Part shown: positions 48,257-58,216 of the stretch, one piece after another
How positions within the stretch are numbered: the first letter of the stretch is position 1
Layout of the letters: each line of letters starts with the position of its first letter
DNA from: Rhodovulum adriaticum
Lineage (GTDB): Bacteria; Pseudomonadota; Alphaproteobacteria; Rhodobacterales; Rhodobacteraceae
Assembly (NCBI RefSeq): GCF_004345735.1
Contig: NZ_SLXL01000014.1
Span: 1 to 64,000, forward strand
DNA length: 64,000 nt
Reading direction: 5' to 3'
Made by a program: the position numbers and the translations under genes
The notes under the pieces: generated by a model
What the model was told of the DNA's origin: nothing
Database searches by the model: none
Seen by the model: only the letters and a program-made list of their open reading frames with translations

Positions 48257-50158
48257 ATGGCCGCCTATGCCACCCGCGCCGATCGCGACGCGATCGAGGC
48301 TGAATCCGTATGGCATGCGCGCGATGTGCCGCGCAGCATGTATGATTTCCTGACCGCCGCGCGCGATTCCAACCCGGACGGGCCGGCGGTGTCGTTTCAA
48401 CTGATGTCGGACCCGGGCGCGTCTGCCGAAACGCTCAGTTGGGCCGAATTGCACGAACAGGTTACCCGCGCGGCCAACCTGTTCCGCCGCCTGGGCGTTC
48501 GGGAAAATGACGTGGTAGCCTATGTGCTGCCCAACGCGACGGAAACGGTGGTGACCCTGCTGGGCGGCGCGGTGGCGGGCATCGTAAACCCGATCAACCC
48601 CCTGCTGGAACCCGAACAGATCGCTGCCATCCTGCGCGAGACCGGGGCCAAGGTGGTGGTCACGCTGAAATCCTTTCCCAAGACCGATGTCGCGCAAAAG
48701 GTGGCAGAGGCCGTGCGCCACGCCCCCAAGGTGGACACGGTGCTTGAGGTCGACCTGTTGCGCTATCTGGGCGGGGCCAAGCGGCTGATCGTGCCGCTGA
48801 TCCGCCCGGCTAATCCCGACCGCAAGCATGCGCACGCGGATTACATCTGCTTCCGCAAGGCGCTGATGAAAGAGCGCGGCGACGCGCTGGATTTCCCCGA
48901 CAGCCATGAGGACCGGATCGCCGCCTATTTCCACACCGGCGGCACCACCGGCATGCCCAAGGTGGCCCAGCACAAGGTGTCGGGCATGATCTACAATGGC
49001 TGGCTGGGCGCACGTCTTTTGTTCCGTCCGGACGACACGGTGATCTGTCCGCTGCCGATGTTCCATGTCTTTGCCGCCTATCCGGTGATGATGTCGGTCA
49101 TCGCCTCGGGGGCGCATGTGGTGCTGCCAACGCCTGCGGGCTATCGCGGCGACGGCGTGTTCGACAATTTCTGGAAGCTGGTGGAACGTTGGGGCGTGAC
49201 CTTTGTCATCACCGTGCCCACGGCCATCGCCGCGCTGATGCAGCGCAAGGTGGATGCGGACGTGTCCAGCCTGAAATACGCGTTTTCGGGGTCTGCGCCC
49301 CTGCCGGTGGAATTGTATAACCGCTTCGAAAAGGCGACCGGGATTACCATCTGCGAGGGCTACGGCCTGACCGAGGCCACCTGTCTGGTGTCGATCAACC
49401 CGCCCGACGGGCTGAAGAAGATCGGCTCGGTCGGGTTGCCCTTCCCCCATACCGAGGTGCGCATCCTGCATTTCGACAATGACGGGAATTTCGTGCGCGA
49501 ATGCGAGACCGACGAGGTGGGCGAAATCTGCGTCTCAAACCCCGGCGTGTTCGAGGGATCGACCTACACCGAGGCGGAAAAGAACCGAAACCTGTTCGCC
49601 GAGGGCCGGTTCCTGCGCACGGGCGATCTGGGGCGGCTGGATGCGGACGGGTATCTGTTCATCACCGGGCGGGCCAAGGATCTGATTATCCGCGGCGGCC
49701 ACAATATCGACCCCGCCGAGATCGAGGAGGCCCTGTCGGGCCATCACGACGTGGCCTTTGTCGGGGCCATCGGTCAGCCCGACAGTTTTGCTGGCGAATT
49801 GCCCTGCGCCTATGTGGAACTGGTGGACAGCGCCAACACCACGCCATTGGAATTGCTGGAATATGCCAAGGTGCATATCCACGAACGCGCCGCCATCCCC
49901 AAACATATCGAGATCCTGGACGAACTGCCCAAGACCGCCGTGGGCAAGGTGTTCAAACCCGACCTGCGCAAGCGCGCCATCGCGCGGGTCTATGACGCGG
50001 CCCTGGCCGAGGCCGGACATGCCGTCCGCGTGGCCGAGGTGGTCGAGGATCGCAAGCGCGGCCTGGTCGCCCGGCTGATACGCGAGGGCGAGGTCGACGA
50101 CGAGGCCGTGTTGCACCTGCTGGGCAACTTTACCCGGCCTTGGGAATGGGCGGACTGA
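48257..50158 (+). CDS. Large acyl-CoA synthetase (AMP-forming)
   Basis: A 633-residue ligase from ATG 48257 with ribosome site GGGAGGAGAG. The P-loop is HTGGTTGMPKVAQHK. GYGLTEATCLVS, RTGDLGRLDADGYLFITGR and the catalytic lysine in LPKTAVGKVFKPDLR are intact. It is longer than the gene at 28695-30320, with an added N-terminal region of about 70 residues and a C-terminal extension. The substrate is unknown. It overlaps the convergent yihY gene by 29 bases at their 3' ends. Confidence 0.85.
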   Translation: MAAYATRADRDAIEAESVWHARDVPRSMYDFLTAARDSNPDGPAVSFQLMSDPGASAETLSWAELHEQVTRAANLFRRLGVRENDVVAYVLPNATETVVTLLGGAVAGIVNPINPLLEPEQIAAILRETGAKVVVTLKSFPKTDVAQKVAEAVRHAPKVDTVLEVDLLRYLGGAKRLIVPLIRPANPDRKHAHADYICFRKALMKERGDALDFPDSHEDRIAAYFHTGGTTGMPKVAQHKVSGMIYNGWLGARLLFRPDDTVICPLPMFHVFAAYPVMMSVIASGAHVVLPTPAGYRGDGVFDNFWKLVERWGVTFVITVPTAIAALMQRKVDADVSSLKYAFSGSAPLPVELYNRFEKATGITICEGYGLTEATCLVSINPPDGLKKIGSVGLPFPHTEVRILHFDNDGNFVRECETDEVGEICVSNPGVFEGSTYTEAEKNRNLFAEGRFLRTGDLGRLDADGYLFITGRAKDLIIRGGHNIDPAEIEEALSGHHDVAFVGAIGQPDSFAGELPCAYVELVDSANTTPLELLEYAKVHIHERAAIPKHIEILDELPKTAVGKVFKPDLRKRAIARVYDAALAEAGHAVRVAEVVEDRKRGLVARLIREGEVDDEAVLHLLGNFTRPWEWAD

Positions 50159-51443
50159 CCGCGCGGGCCGTTTCGTCGTTCCGCCTCTCGGGGGCTGGCA
50201 GCAGATCGGCGATGGGCTGGTTCAGGATTTCGGCCTCGGCCCCGGCCAGCCGATCCAGCAACGCGGCCAGCCCCCCGGCCTGCGGTGCCCCCGCGCCCGC
50301 CGTCTGGCCCAGCGACAGGTTCAGATCCTGGGCCAGTTGCCTGATCTGTGTGCGGTGCAGATCGCGGGTCAGGCCGATCCCGCCCGCCTCGGTCGCCACG
50401 ACGTAGCCCTTGGCCAGCAGGGTTTCCAGAACCGCCTCTCCGGTGCCCAGGGGGGCGATGTCGGCCAGCGCCTCGGCGTTGCTGACGCCGTCGTTGCGGG
50501 CCAGTTGGCCCAGCATGCCCATCGCGATGTCCAGCCGCCGCGCCGGCGTGGCCGGGCCTGCATCGGCCGCGCCCCGGCTATGCCACCAGTCCGGAAAGGC
50601 CGCGGCGAACAGCGCGCCGAAGATGATGACGCTCCATGACAGATAGAGCCAGACCAGAAAGATCGGGATCGCCGCCAGCGCGCCATAGATCGTGGCATAG
50701 GTGGACCCGCTGGTCAGGAAGGCGTTGAAGCCGATGCGCAGCACCTCAAAGCTCAGCCCGCTGATCGCCCCGCCCAGGGTCGCGTGGCGCAGCCGCACCG
50801 GGCGGGCGGGCACCAGCTTGAACAGCAGCGTCAGAAAGGCGATCTGTCCCAGGATCGCCAGCCCGCGCCGCGCCAGTGTGGCCGTCAGGCCCTGCGGCTC
50901 GGGCACCGGGCCGTCGCCCGCCCAACGGGCCGCAGCCCCCATCAGGTCCGAGGTCAGCGTGAAACTGGCCGCCAGCAGCAGCGGCCCCGCCGTCAGGATC
51001 GCCCAGAAGATCAGCAAGCGCAGCACCGGCGGGCGGGCCCGATCCACCCGCCAGATGCGGTTCAGCGTCGTTTCGATCGTGGACAGCAGCAACACCGCCG
51101 TCACCGCCAGGCCAACCACGCCAAAGGTGGTCAGGTTGCGCGCGTTCGCGGCGAAGGTGGCGATATGGGTTGACAGTTCCGCCCCGGCCTCGGGCACCAG
51201 GATACCCAGCAGGAAGGTTTCGATGCGCGTGGCCACCGACTCGAACGCCGGAAAGCCGGACAGGATCGCCAGCATGATGACCATCAGCGGCACCAGCGCC
51301 AGCAGCGTGGAATAGGTCAGCGCACCGGCGGCCAGGGTCAGCCCGTCGCTGCGGAACCGGCGCAGCGCGAAACGGATGAAATGGCCCAGGTCCGCAACCG
51401 CGCGGAGGGCGGGCCAGTCGGTGAATCTGGTCTTGCCGCTCAT
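50130..51443 (-). CDS. YihY/BrkB-family inner membrane protein
   Basis: A 437-residue protein from ATG 51443. Six transmembrane helices are predicted in the first 290 residues. The family signature is LTLAAGALTYSTLLALVPLM near the start and TIYGALAAIPIFLVWLYLSW later. The C-terminal 150 residues are cytoplasmic and contain a winged-helix-like stretch (GMLGQLARNDGVSNAEALAD). The function is unclear. The old label RNase BN is wrong for this family. The 3' end overlaps the convergent ligase gene. Confidence 0.85.
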   Translation of the reverse strand: MSGKTRFTDWPALRAVADLGHFIRFALRRFRSDGLTLAAGALTYSTLLALVPLMVIMLAILSGFPAFESVATRIETFLLGILVPEAGAELSTHIATFAANARNLTTFGVVGLAVTAVLLLSTIETTLNRIWRVDRARPPVLRLLIFWAILTAGPLLLAASFTLTSDLMGAAARWAGDGPVPEPQGLTATLARRGLAILGQIAFLTLLFKLVPARPVRLRHATLGGAISGLSFEVLRIGFNAFLTSGSTYATIYGALAAIPIFLVWLYLSWSVIIFGALFAAAFPDWWHSRGAADAGPATPARRLDIAMGMLGQLARNDGVSNAEALADIAPLGTGEAVLETLLAKGYVVATEAGGIGLTRDLHRTQIRQLAQDLNLSLGQTAGAGAPQAGGLAALLDRLAGAEAEILNQPIADLLPAPERRNDETARAVSPPIPKAG

Positions 51444-51553
51444 GCCTTGGGCTATAGCAGATCGGGGCGCGACCGTCGCCCCCGGGGCGCGGGCTTTGGC
51501 CTGTGGGTCTTTCGCGTTAGGGTGGCGCCGACCGGCAACTGACAGAGGCCCGC

Positions 51554-53038
51554 ATGACCCATATCCTTGCCATCGACCAGGGAACGACCTCCAGCCGCGC
51601 GATCCTGTTCGATCGCGACATGACGGTGGTCTCCGCCGCGCAAGAGGAATTCCCCCAGCATTACCCCGCCAGCGGCTGGGTGGAACACGACCCCGCCGAC
51701 CTGTGGGCGACGACCGCCGCCACATGCCGCGCCGCGATCGAGCGTGCAGGCCTGCATGCCGCCGATGTGGCGGCCATCGGCATCACCAACCAGCGCGAAA
51801 CCACGCTGATCTGGGACCGCAAGACAGGCCGTCCGATCCATAACGCCATCGTCTGGCAGGACCGGCGCACCGCCGACACCTGCCGCACCCTGCGCAAGGC
51901 GGGGCACGAGGCGGCGGTGACCCAAATCACCGGCCTGCTGCTGGACCCCTATTTTTCCGGAACCAAGGTGAAATGGCTGCTGGACAATGTCGACGGCGCG
52001 CGGGCGCGGGCCGAGGCGGGGGAACTGGCCTTTGGCACGGTGGACAGCTGGCTGATCTGGAACCTGACCGGCGGGCAGGTGCATGTGACCGACGCCACCA
52101 ACGCCGCGCGCACGATGCTGTTCGACATTCACCGCGGGGAATGGTCGGACCAGATGTGCGCCATGCTGGACATCCCCATGTCCCTGTTGCCCGAGGTGCG
52201 TGATTGCGCCGCCGATTTCGGCACCACGCGGGCCGACCTGTTCGGGCGGGAAATCCCGATCCTGGGCATTGCGGGCGACCAACAGGCCGCAACCATCGGG
52301 CAGGCCTGTTTCGCGCCGGGCATGCTGAAATCCACCTATGGGACGGGGTGCTTTGCGCTGTTAAACACCGGGGCCGATCCGGTGGCCTCGGACAACCGTT
52401 TGCTGACAACCATCGCCTATCAGTTGGACGGGCAGCGCACCTATGCGCTGGAGGGGTCGATTTTCGTCGCCGGGGCCGTGGTGCAATGGCTGCGCGATGG
52501 GCTGCGGATCATCCGCGCGGCCAATGAAACCCAAGCCCTGGCCGAAACCGCCGACGCGGGTCAGGACGTGGTGCTAGTGCCTGCCTTTACCGGGCTGGGC
52601 GCGCCCTATTGGAATGCCGAGTGTCGCGGCGCGGTCTTCGGGCTGACGCGCAATTCCGGCCCGGCGGAATTCGCCCGCGCGGCGCTGGAAAGCGTGGGCT
52701 ACCAGACCCGCGACCTGCTGGAGGCGATGCAGGCCGATTGGGGTGCCGCGGGCGATACCGCGCTGCGCGTCGATGGGGGGCTGAGTGCGTCTGACTGGGC
52801 GATGCAGTTCCTGGCGGATATCACCGGGGCGCCGGTGGACCGCCCGAAGGTGCTGGAAACCACCGCGATGGGGGCCGCCTGGCTGGCCGGTCAGCGCGCA
52901 GGGATCTACCCGGGGATGCAGGAATTTGCGCAGGGCTGGGCGCTGGAACGCAGTTTCGCCCCCGCGATGGACAGTGATCAGCGCGAGGCCCGTTATGCCC
53001 GCTGGAAACGCGCCGTCGCCGCGACCATGGCCTTCTGA
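51554..53038 (+). CDS. glpK: Glycerol kinase
   Basis: A 494-residue FGGY kinase. ATP-binding and glycerol-binding motifs are present: [18 protein letters not shown] at the start, [20 protein letters not shown] near residue 77, WLIWNLTGG near 163 and the C-terminal [16 protein letters not shown]. It phosphorylates glycerol to glycerol-3-phosphate. No glpD or glpF is adjacent. The next gene, an iron-dependent alcohol dehydrogenase, starts one base after its stop and may act on related substrates. Confidence 0.96.
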   Translation: MTHILAIDQGTTSSRAILFDRDMTVVSAAQEEFPQHYPASGWVEHDPADLWATTAATCRAAIERAGLHAADVAAIGITNQRETTLIWDRKTGRPIHNAIVWQDRRTADTCRTLRKAGHEAAVTQITGLLLDPYFSGTKVKWLLDNVDGARARAEAGELAFGTVDSWLIWNLTGGQVHVTDATNAARTMLFDIHRGEWSDQMCAMLDIPMSLLPEVRDCAADFGTTRADLFGREIPILGIAGDQQAATIGQACFAPGMLKSTYGTGCFALLNTGADPVASDNRLLTTIAYQLDGQRTYALEGSIFVAGAVVQWLRDGLRIIRAANETQALAETADAGQDVVLVPAFTGLGAPYWNAECRGAVFGLTRNSGPAEFARAALESVGYQTRDLLEAMQADWGAAGDTALRVDGGLSASDWAMQFLADITGAPVDRPKVLETTAMGAAWLAGQRAGIYPGMQEFAQGWALERSFAPAMDSDQREARYARWKRAVAATMAF

Positions 53039-53039
53039 G

Positions 53040-54170
53040 ATGGGGCCATTCGCCTTTCGCACCGCGGGCCGCATCCTGTTCGGCCGGGGAATGGCGGCGC
53101 AGGCCGCCGGTGAAATCGCAGCGCTTGGAACCCGCGTGCTGTTGGTGCGGGGCGGGCATGGCTTTGCCGATGTGCTGGCGGGTGACCTGACGGCGGCGGG
53201 CTGCGCGGTGCTGCAAATCCGTGGCCGGGGCGAACCGGACCTGCCCACGCTGGAGGATGCATTGGCGCAGGCCCACGCCTTTGGCCCCACGGTCGTCGTG
53301 GCCGTGGGCGGCGGGTCCGTCATCGACCTGGGCAAGGCGCTGGCCGCGCTGGTGCCCGCGCCCGGCCCGGTGCTGGACCACCTAGAGGTCGTGGGAAAGG
53401 GCCTGCCGCTGGTGGCCGCGCCGCTGCCCTTCGTCGCGCTGCCCACCACTGCGGGCACCGGGGCCGAGGTGACGAAAAACGCCGTGATCGGCGTGCCGGA
53501 TCACGCCCGCAAGGTCAGCCTGCGCGACGATAGAATGCTGCCTGACCTGGCGCTGGTGGACCCGGCCCTGACCGACGATTGCCCGCGCGCGGTCACGCTG
53601 GCCTCTGGCCTGGATGCGGTGACACAGGTGATCGAACCCTATCTTTCGGCCAAGGCCAACCCGATGACCGACGCGCTGTGCGCCGCCGCGATCCCGCGCG
53701 GGCTGGCCGCACTGGCCCGGTTGATGCAGGCCGAGGATGCGGGCGCGCGCGACGACATGGCCTTGGTCAGCATGTGCGGGGGCATTGCGCTGGCCAATGC
53801 GGGGCTGGGCGCGGTGCACGGGCTGGCCGGTGTGATCGGCGGCCGGTACGGCGCGGCGCATGGGGCGATCTGCGGGCGGCTGCTGGTGCCGGTGTTGCGG
53901 ACCAATGCGGCGGCGATGCGGGCGGCGGGTATGGATATGGCGCGCATGGCGCAGGTGCAGGGCTGGATCGGGGCGGTGTTTGGGGCCGATGATCCGCTGG
54001 CCCGGTTCCAGGGCTGGATCGACGTACAGGGCCTGCCGCGCATGGCCGATATGGCGCCGGGGCTGGCTGCGGCAGAGGTTGCGCAGGCCTCGGCCGCCTC
54101 ATCCTCGATGAAGGGGAACCCGGTACCGCTGGACGCGGAAACCCTGGTTCAACTGCTGGAGAGCGCCTGA
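53040..54170 (+). CDS. Iron-containing alcohol dehydrogenase
   Basis: A 376-residue group-III alcohol dehydrogenase from ATG 53040, one base after the glpK stop. NAD-binding [14 protein letters not shown] lies near residue 93. Metal ligands: Asp in [11 protein letters not shown], and His in AVHGLAGV and AAHGAICG. In the classical family a His follows the Asp by four residues, whereas here it is Gln (DAVTQ). This is seen in a separate branch of the family, so the metal or substrate may differ. Substrate not known. Confidence 0.85.
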   Translation: MGPFAFRTAGRILFGRGMAAQAAGEIAALGTRVLLVRGGHGFADVLAGDLTAAGCAVLQIRGRGEPDLPTLEDALAQAHAFGPTVVVAVGGGSVIDLGKALAALVPAPGPVLDHLEVVGKGLPLVAAPLPFVALPTTAGTGAEVTKNAVIGVPDHARKVSLRDDRMLPDLALVDPALTDDCPRAVTLASGLDAVTQVIEPYLSAKANPMTDALCAAAIPRGLAALARLMQAEDAGARDDMALVSMCGGIALANAGLGAVHGLAGVIGGRYGAAHGAICGRLLVPVLRTNAAAMRAAGMDMARMAQVQGWIGAVFGADDPLARFQGWIDVQGLPRMADMAPGLAAAEVAQASAASSSMKGNPVPLDAETLVQLLESA

Positions 54171-54246
54171 CCCGTCTCCGTTGCACCCCGCCGCAAGGCC
54201 CCCCATATCCCTGCCGAACCGTTCAACCGAAAACATGGAGAGGCGA

Positions 54247-55152
54247 ATGGGATACACGCGCACGGCGCTGTTGATGGCGGCGATGACCGGCCTGTTCATG
54301 GGGCTGGGCTATCTGTTGGGGGGCACGGGCGGCAGCCTGATCGCGCTGGTGATCGCGGCGGGCATGAACGTGCTGACCTGGTGGAATTCCGACAAGATGG
54401 TTCTGCGGATGCACAACGCCCGCCCCGTCGGGCCGGGGCAGGCCGCCGGGCTGCACCGGATGGTGGCAGAACTGGCGCAGAATGCCGGGCTGCCGATGCC
54501 CGCCGTCTATGTCATCGACGAGGATCAGCCCAATGCCTTTGCCACCGGGCGCAGCCCGGACAACGCAGCGGTGGCGGTAACGACCGGCCTGATGCGCACC
54601 CTGAACGAACAGGAACTGGCCGGGGTGATCGCCCACGAACTGGCCCATATCCGCAACCGCGACACGGCGATCATGACGGTCACGGCCACCTTTGCCGGGG
54701 CGATTTCCATACTGGCCAATTTCGCCCTGTTCTTTGGCGGGCGGCGCGAAGAGGGGCCGGGCATCGTGGCCACCATCGCGATGATGATCCTGGCGCCGAT
54801 GGCCGCCGCGCTGGTGCAGATGGCGATCAGCCGCACCCGAGAATACGCCGCCGACAAGGCCGGGGCGGAAATCTGCGGCAACCCGTTGTGGCTGGCCTCG
54901 GCGCTGGAGCGTATCCAGCAGGGGGCCGCGCGGATCGACAATGACGCGGCCGAGCGGAACCCCGCCACCGCGCATATGTTCATCATCAACCCGTTGCACG
55001 CGCACAAGCGCGACAACCTCTTTGCCACCCACCCGGCGACCGAGAACCGCATCGCCGCGTTGCGCCAGATGGCGGGCGCGGGCGCGTTGCGGCCCCGGAC
55101 CACCGCCCAGCCCTGGGGGCAGCCGGCGAAACGGTCCGGCCCCTGGGGCTGA
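54247..55152 (+). CDS. htpX: Membrane-bound zinc protease HtpX
   Basis: A 301-residue M48B protease from ATG 54247 (GGAGAGG before it). Two N-terminal and two central transmembrane segments are visible. The zinc motif HELAH lies in [12 protein letters not shown], and the third ligand Glu is in REYAADKAG. It degrades misfolded membrane proteins with FtsH. The next gene on the opposite strand ends one base after its stop. Confidence 0.95.
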   Translation: MGYTRTALLMAAMTGLFMGLGYLLGGTGGSLIALVIAAGMNVLTWWNSDKMVLRMHNARPVGPGQAAGLHRMVAELAQNAGLPMPAVYVIDEDQPNAFATGRSPDNAAVAVTTGLMRTLNEQELAGVIAHELAHIRNRDTAIMTVTATFAGAISILANFALFFGGRREEGPGIVATIAMMILAPMAAALVQMAISRTREYAADKAGAEICGNPLWLASALERIQQGAARIDNDAAERNPATAHMFIINPLHAHKRDNLFATHPATENRIAALRQMAGAGALRPRTTAQPWGQPAKRSGPWG

Positions 55153-56811
55153 TTACGGGCAGACGGGCAGCGCGGCCGGGCGCCCCGGCGCGGTGAACAG
55201 GCGCAGCGTCACGGGTTTGCCACGGCTGTAGTTGAACCCCGAAACTTGGGTCACGCCGGGTTGGCCCGGCGGCAGGTCCGCGCCGCCATCGGGCAGCTTG
55301 GACAGTTCGATCCAGGCAAAGCGGCCCGGGGATTGGGCCAGGATGTCCAGCGCCTGTTGCGCATCCACCATCTGTGTGTGCCGTCCCAAGTGGAACACCG
55401 CGCTTGGTTCGGGATAGCCCACCACGATTGCCGGGCCGCGCAGGCAGGCATGCTGTGCGGTGGCCTGGGCCAGGCGCGGGCTGACCCACAGATCGGTCGC
55501 GCGGGGCAGGGCGACGGCGACCAGCGTCCAGACCATCACCAGCGCCGACAGCCCGGTCGCGGCCAGCCCCGTGGCCGTGCGCGCCCTGAACAGCCAGACC
55601 AGCCCGGCCATGCCAAGCGCCAGCGCGGTCAGCGCCCCGGCGATTGTCGCGGGCGCGGCGCCATCGCCGGCGGCCATTGGCAATGCGATGCAGGCACCGG
55701 CCAGGATCAGTGCGCCGGGCAGCCACCCCGCCGCCCCGGCCCAGCCCGCGATCCCGGCAAAGCGCCGCTCGCCCCGCAGCAGGGCCATCGCCGCCGCCCC
55801 CGCGATCAGCAGCAGCGCAGGATACAGCGGCAGCGGGTAATGCAACAGCTTGGTCGGCACCGCCTCCAGCAGCAGCCATCCGGGCACAGCCCAGCCCAGC
55901 AGGAACAGCATCTCGGGGCTGCGGCGGCGTTGCCAGGCCAGCGCCGCGGCCAGGGGTGCCAGCACCGTCCACGGCCAGAAGGTCAGCCAGAATGCCAGCA
56001 GGTAGCTGCCCGGCGGCGCGCCGTGGCTTTCCTGTCCGCCCGCGATCTTGGCCGACAGATCGGTGCCCAGCGAGGCGGCCAGGAACTGCCCCTCGCTGAC
56101 CCACAGGATCGCCACATACCACGGCAGCGCCAGCAACAGCGCCCAGGCCAGGCCGGGCAGCGGGCGCAGGGCGCCCAGCCAGCGCAGCCGCCGGGTGAAA
56201 AGCGCCACGGTCAGGATCGCCCCCAGAATGGGGGGCAGCACCAGCGGCCCCTTTATCAGCAGCCCCGCCGCCAGCGCCGTCCAAAAGATGGCCGGTACGC
56301 CCCAGCCGCGCACCTGCCCCAGCCAGGCCCGCGCCAGCGCCCCCATGGCCAGGATCGTGGCCAGGTGCAGCGCCGCGTCGGTCTTGGCGATCCGCGCCTC
56401 GACCTGCAAAAGGAACAGCGCGGCCGCCATCGCCCCGGCCAGCCAGGCCGCAGGCCCGCCCACCAGCGGACGCCCGGCCCAGCCCAGGGCCAGGCAGGCC
56501 AGCACCGCCGCCGCCAGCGAGGGCAGGCGGTAGACCCAGATATCGCCCGCATGGTCCGGGCCCGCGGCGCGCAGCGCGGCGGCCTGCGCCCAGTAGATGC
56601 CCGCCGGTTTCTTGTGGCGGGGTTCCTCTTGAAAACGGATGTCGATCCAGTCGCCGCTCTCTGCCATCTGGCGGCTGGCCTGGGCATAGCGGGCCTCGTC
56701 CCGGTCGGTGACGGGCAACTGGTCCAGCCCCGGGGCAAAGGCCAGCAGGGCCAGCAGCAGGATCAGCAGCAGGATCAGCAGCGGGGCCAGACGGCGGGCC
56801 AACGTTCGCAT
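55153..56811 (-). CDS. ArnT-like glycosyltransferase (GT39/GT83 family)
   Basis: A 552-residue membrane enzyme with about 12 transmembrane helices. The N-terminal catalytic region has LPVTDRDEARYAQASRQM, where the acidic DE pair is expected. PRHKKPAGIYWAQAA follows. It belongs to the ArnT/PMT superfamily that adds sugars (for example aminoarabinose) to lipid A or proteins from a polyprenyl phosphate donor. It overlaps neither neighbour: seven bases separate it from the LAB_N gene. The acceptor is unknown. Confidence 0.87.
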   Translation of the reverse strand: MRTLARRLAPLLILLLILLLALLAFAPGLDQLPVTDRDEARYAQASRQMAESGDWIDIRFQEEPRHKKPAGIYWAQAAALRAAGPDHAGDIWVYRLPSLAAAVLACLALGWAGRPLVGGPAAWLAGAMAAALFLLQVEARIAKTDAALHLATILAMGALARAWLGQVRGWGVPAIFWTALAAGLLIKGPLVLPPILGAILTVALFTRRLRWLGALRPLPGLAWALLLALPWYVAILWVSEGQFLAASLGTDLSAKIAGGQESHGAPPGSYLLAFWLTFWPWTVLAPLAAALAWQRRRSPEMLFLLGWAVPGWLLLEAVPTKLLHYPLPLYPALLLIAGAAAMALLRGERRFAGIAGWAGAAGWLPGALILAGACIALPMAAGDGAAPATIAGALTALALGMAGLVWLFRARTATGLAATGLSALVMVWTLVAVALPRATDLWVSPRLAQATAQHACLRGPAIVVGYPEPSAVFHLGRHTQMVDAQQALDILAQSPGRFAWIELSKLPDGGADLPPGQPGVTQVSGFNYSRGKPVTLRLFTAPGRPAALPVCP

Positions 56812-56818
56812 TTTCGGC

Positions 56819-57142
56819 CTATCCGGGGTTGCGCGTCGCGGCGGCGCGGGCCTCGCGCCGGATCAGCATCAGGTTGCGGGTATAGACGATCAGCCCGGTG
56901 GACTGCCCGATGATAAATACCACGTCCTGACGGTACAGCGCATAGGCAAACAGGATCGCTCCGCCCAGGATCGACAGGTACCAGAAGGCGACCGGCACAT
57001 AGGACCGGCCCGCCCGTTCCGAGGCGATCCATTGCACCAGAAAGCGCGCGCCGAAGGTCAGTTGCGCTGTCAGGCCCAGAACGACCCACCAGAATTCGGT
57101 CCAGCTGTCGATGGACAGGAATGAAAACAGGCTTTCCTGCAT
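56819..57142 (-). CDS. Lipid-A-disaccharide synthase N-terminal-like membrane protein (LAB_N)
   Basis: A 107-residue protein with three transmembrane helices: WWVVLGLTAQLTFGARFLVQW, WYLSILGGAILFAYALYRQD and VFIIGQSTGLIVYTRNLML. It is the stand-alone LAB_N family, usually encoded next to ArnT-like glycosyltransferases. It probably helps make or flip the lipid-linked sugar donor. A glycosyltransferase-2 gene, the usual third member, is absent here. Confidence 0.85.
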   Translation of the reverse strand: MQESLFSFLSIDSWTEFWWVVLGLTAQLTFGARFLVQWIASERAGRSYVPVAFWYLSILGGAILFAYALYRQDVVFIIGQSTGLIVYTRNLMLIRREARAAATRNPG

Positions 57143-57313
57143 GGCCGCCCCCGGGGCTTGTTCGCGTTTCGCCCGCTATAGGGCCTATTGCGCTGCAAAG
57201 ACAGCCCCCATCCCGGGCCGGGGCGGCGATGGGCCGGATTTCGCGCCCGGACCGGTGGAAACGGCGCATCACTCGGGTATGAATGGGGCAACCAACAGCC
57301 GGGGAGAGTGGCG

Positions 57314-58156
57314 ATGAAACTGATGCGCGTGGGGCAGGTCGGGCAGGAACGGCCCGCGGTGATGGATGCGGACGGGCAGATCCGCGATGTGTCCGGGCAT
57401 TTCCCGGATTTCGACAATCTCAGCGTGGCGCCGGAATCCCTGCAGGCCCTGCGCGGGTTGGATCTGGCCGCGATGCCGGTGGTGGCACCGGGCACCCGGA
57501 TCGGCCCCTGCCTGGCGGCGGTGCCGAATTTCTACTGCATCGGGTTGAACTACGCGCAGCACGCGGCGGAATCGGGGATGGCCCCGCCAAGCGCGCCGAT
57601 CCTGTTTTCCAAGGCCAGCACGGCGCTGGCCGGGCCGTTCGATCCGGTGGTTCTGCCCGCAGGCGTGGACAAGGCCGACTGGGAGGTGGAGCTGGGCGTG
57701 GTGATCGGGCGGTCTGCCTTCCGCGTGACGCAGGGCGACGCGCTGGCCCATGTCGCGGGCTATTGCGTGGTCAACGACCTGTCCGAACGCGCCTATCAGA
57801 TGGATCACGGCGGCCAGTGGATCAAGGGCAAGTCGCTGCCCGGCTTCGGTCCCATCGGGCCGTGGCTGGTCACCGCCGACGAGGTGCCCGACCCCCAGGC
57901 GCTGCGCCTGACGCTGGACCTGAACGGGGAGCGGGTGCAGGACGGCGGCACCGACGACATGATCTTTTCGGTTGCGCAGATCGTCAGCCATCTCAGCCAG
58001 TTCCTGCGGCTGGTGCCCGGCGACATCATCGCCACCGGCACGCCCGCAGGCGTGGGTATGGGGATGAAACCGCAGCGTTTCCTGCGCCCCGGCGACGTGA
58101 TGGAACTGGAGGTCGAGGGGCTGGGCCGTCAGCGGCAAGAGGTCGTGGCGGGCTGA
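57314..58156 (+). CDS. Fumarylacetoacetate hydrolase family protein
   Basis: A 280-residue protein from ATG 57314. Metal ligands and active residues lie in DWEVELGVVIGR, FCIGLNYAQHAAE-like FYCIGLNYAQHAAESG, KGKSLPGFGPIGPWL and TGTPAGVGMGMKP. It probably cleaves or isomerises a 2,4-diketo acid in aromatic or sugar-acid catabolism. The exact substrate (ureidoglycolate, acylpyruvate, dehydrogluconate) is not settled by sequence. Confidence 0.88.
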   Translation: MKLMRVGQVGQERPAVMDADGQIRDVSGHFPDFDNLSVAPESLQALRGLDLAAMPVVAPGTRIGPCLAAVPNFYCIGLNYAQHAAESGMAPPSAPILFSKASTALAGPFDPVVLPAGVDKADWEVELGVVIGRSAFRVTQGDALAHVAGYCVVNDLSERAYQMDHGGQWIKGKSLPGFGPIGPWLVTADEVPDPQALRLTLDLNGERVQDGGTDDMIFSVAQIVSHLSQFLRLVPGDIIATGTPAGVGMGMKPQRFLRPGDVMELEVEGLGRQRQEVVAG

Positions 58157-58172
58157 GCACCGCATCGGCGGC

Positions 58173-58195
58173 GGCCCGGGCTGGTCGCCCGGGCC
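58173..58195. terminator. Bidirectional hairpin between convergent genes
   Basis: A perfect 9-bp stem GGCCCGGGC/GCCCGGGCC with a 5-base loop, 16 bases after one stop and 21 bases from the other. It is followed by CATAATCG on the plus strand, so any U-tract is weak. Confidence 0.55.
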
Positions 58196-58216
58196 ATAAT
58201 CGAAAAGGCCGTGACC

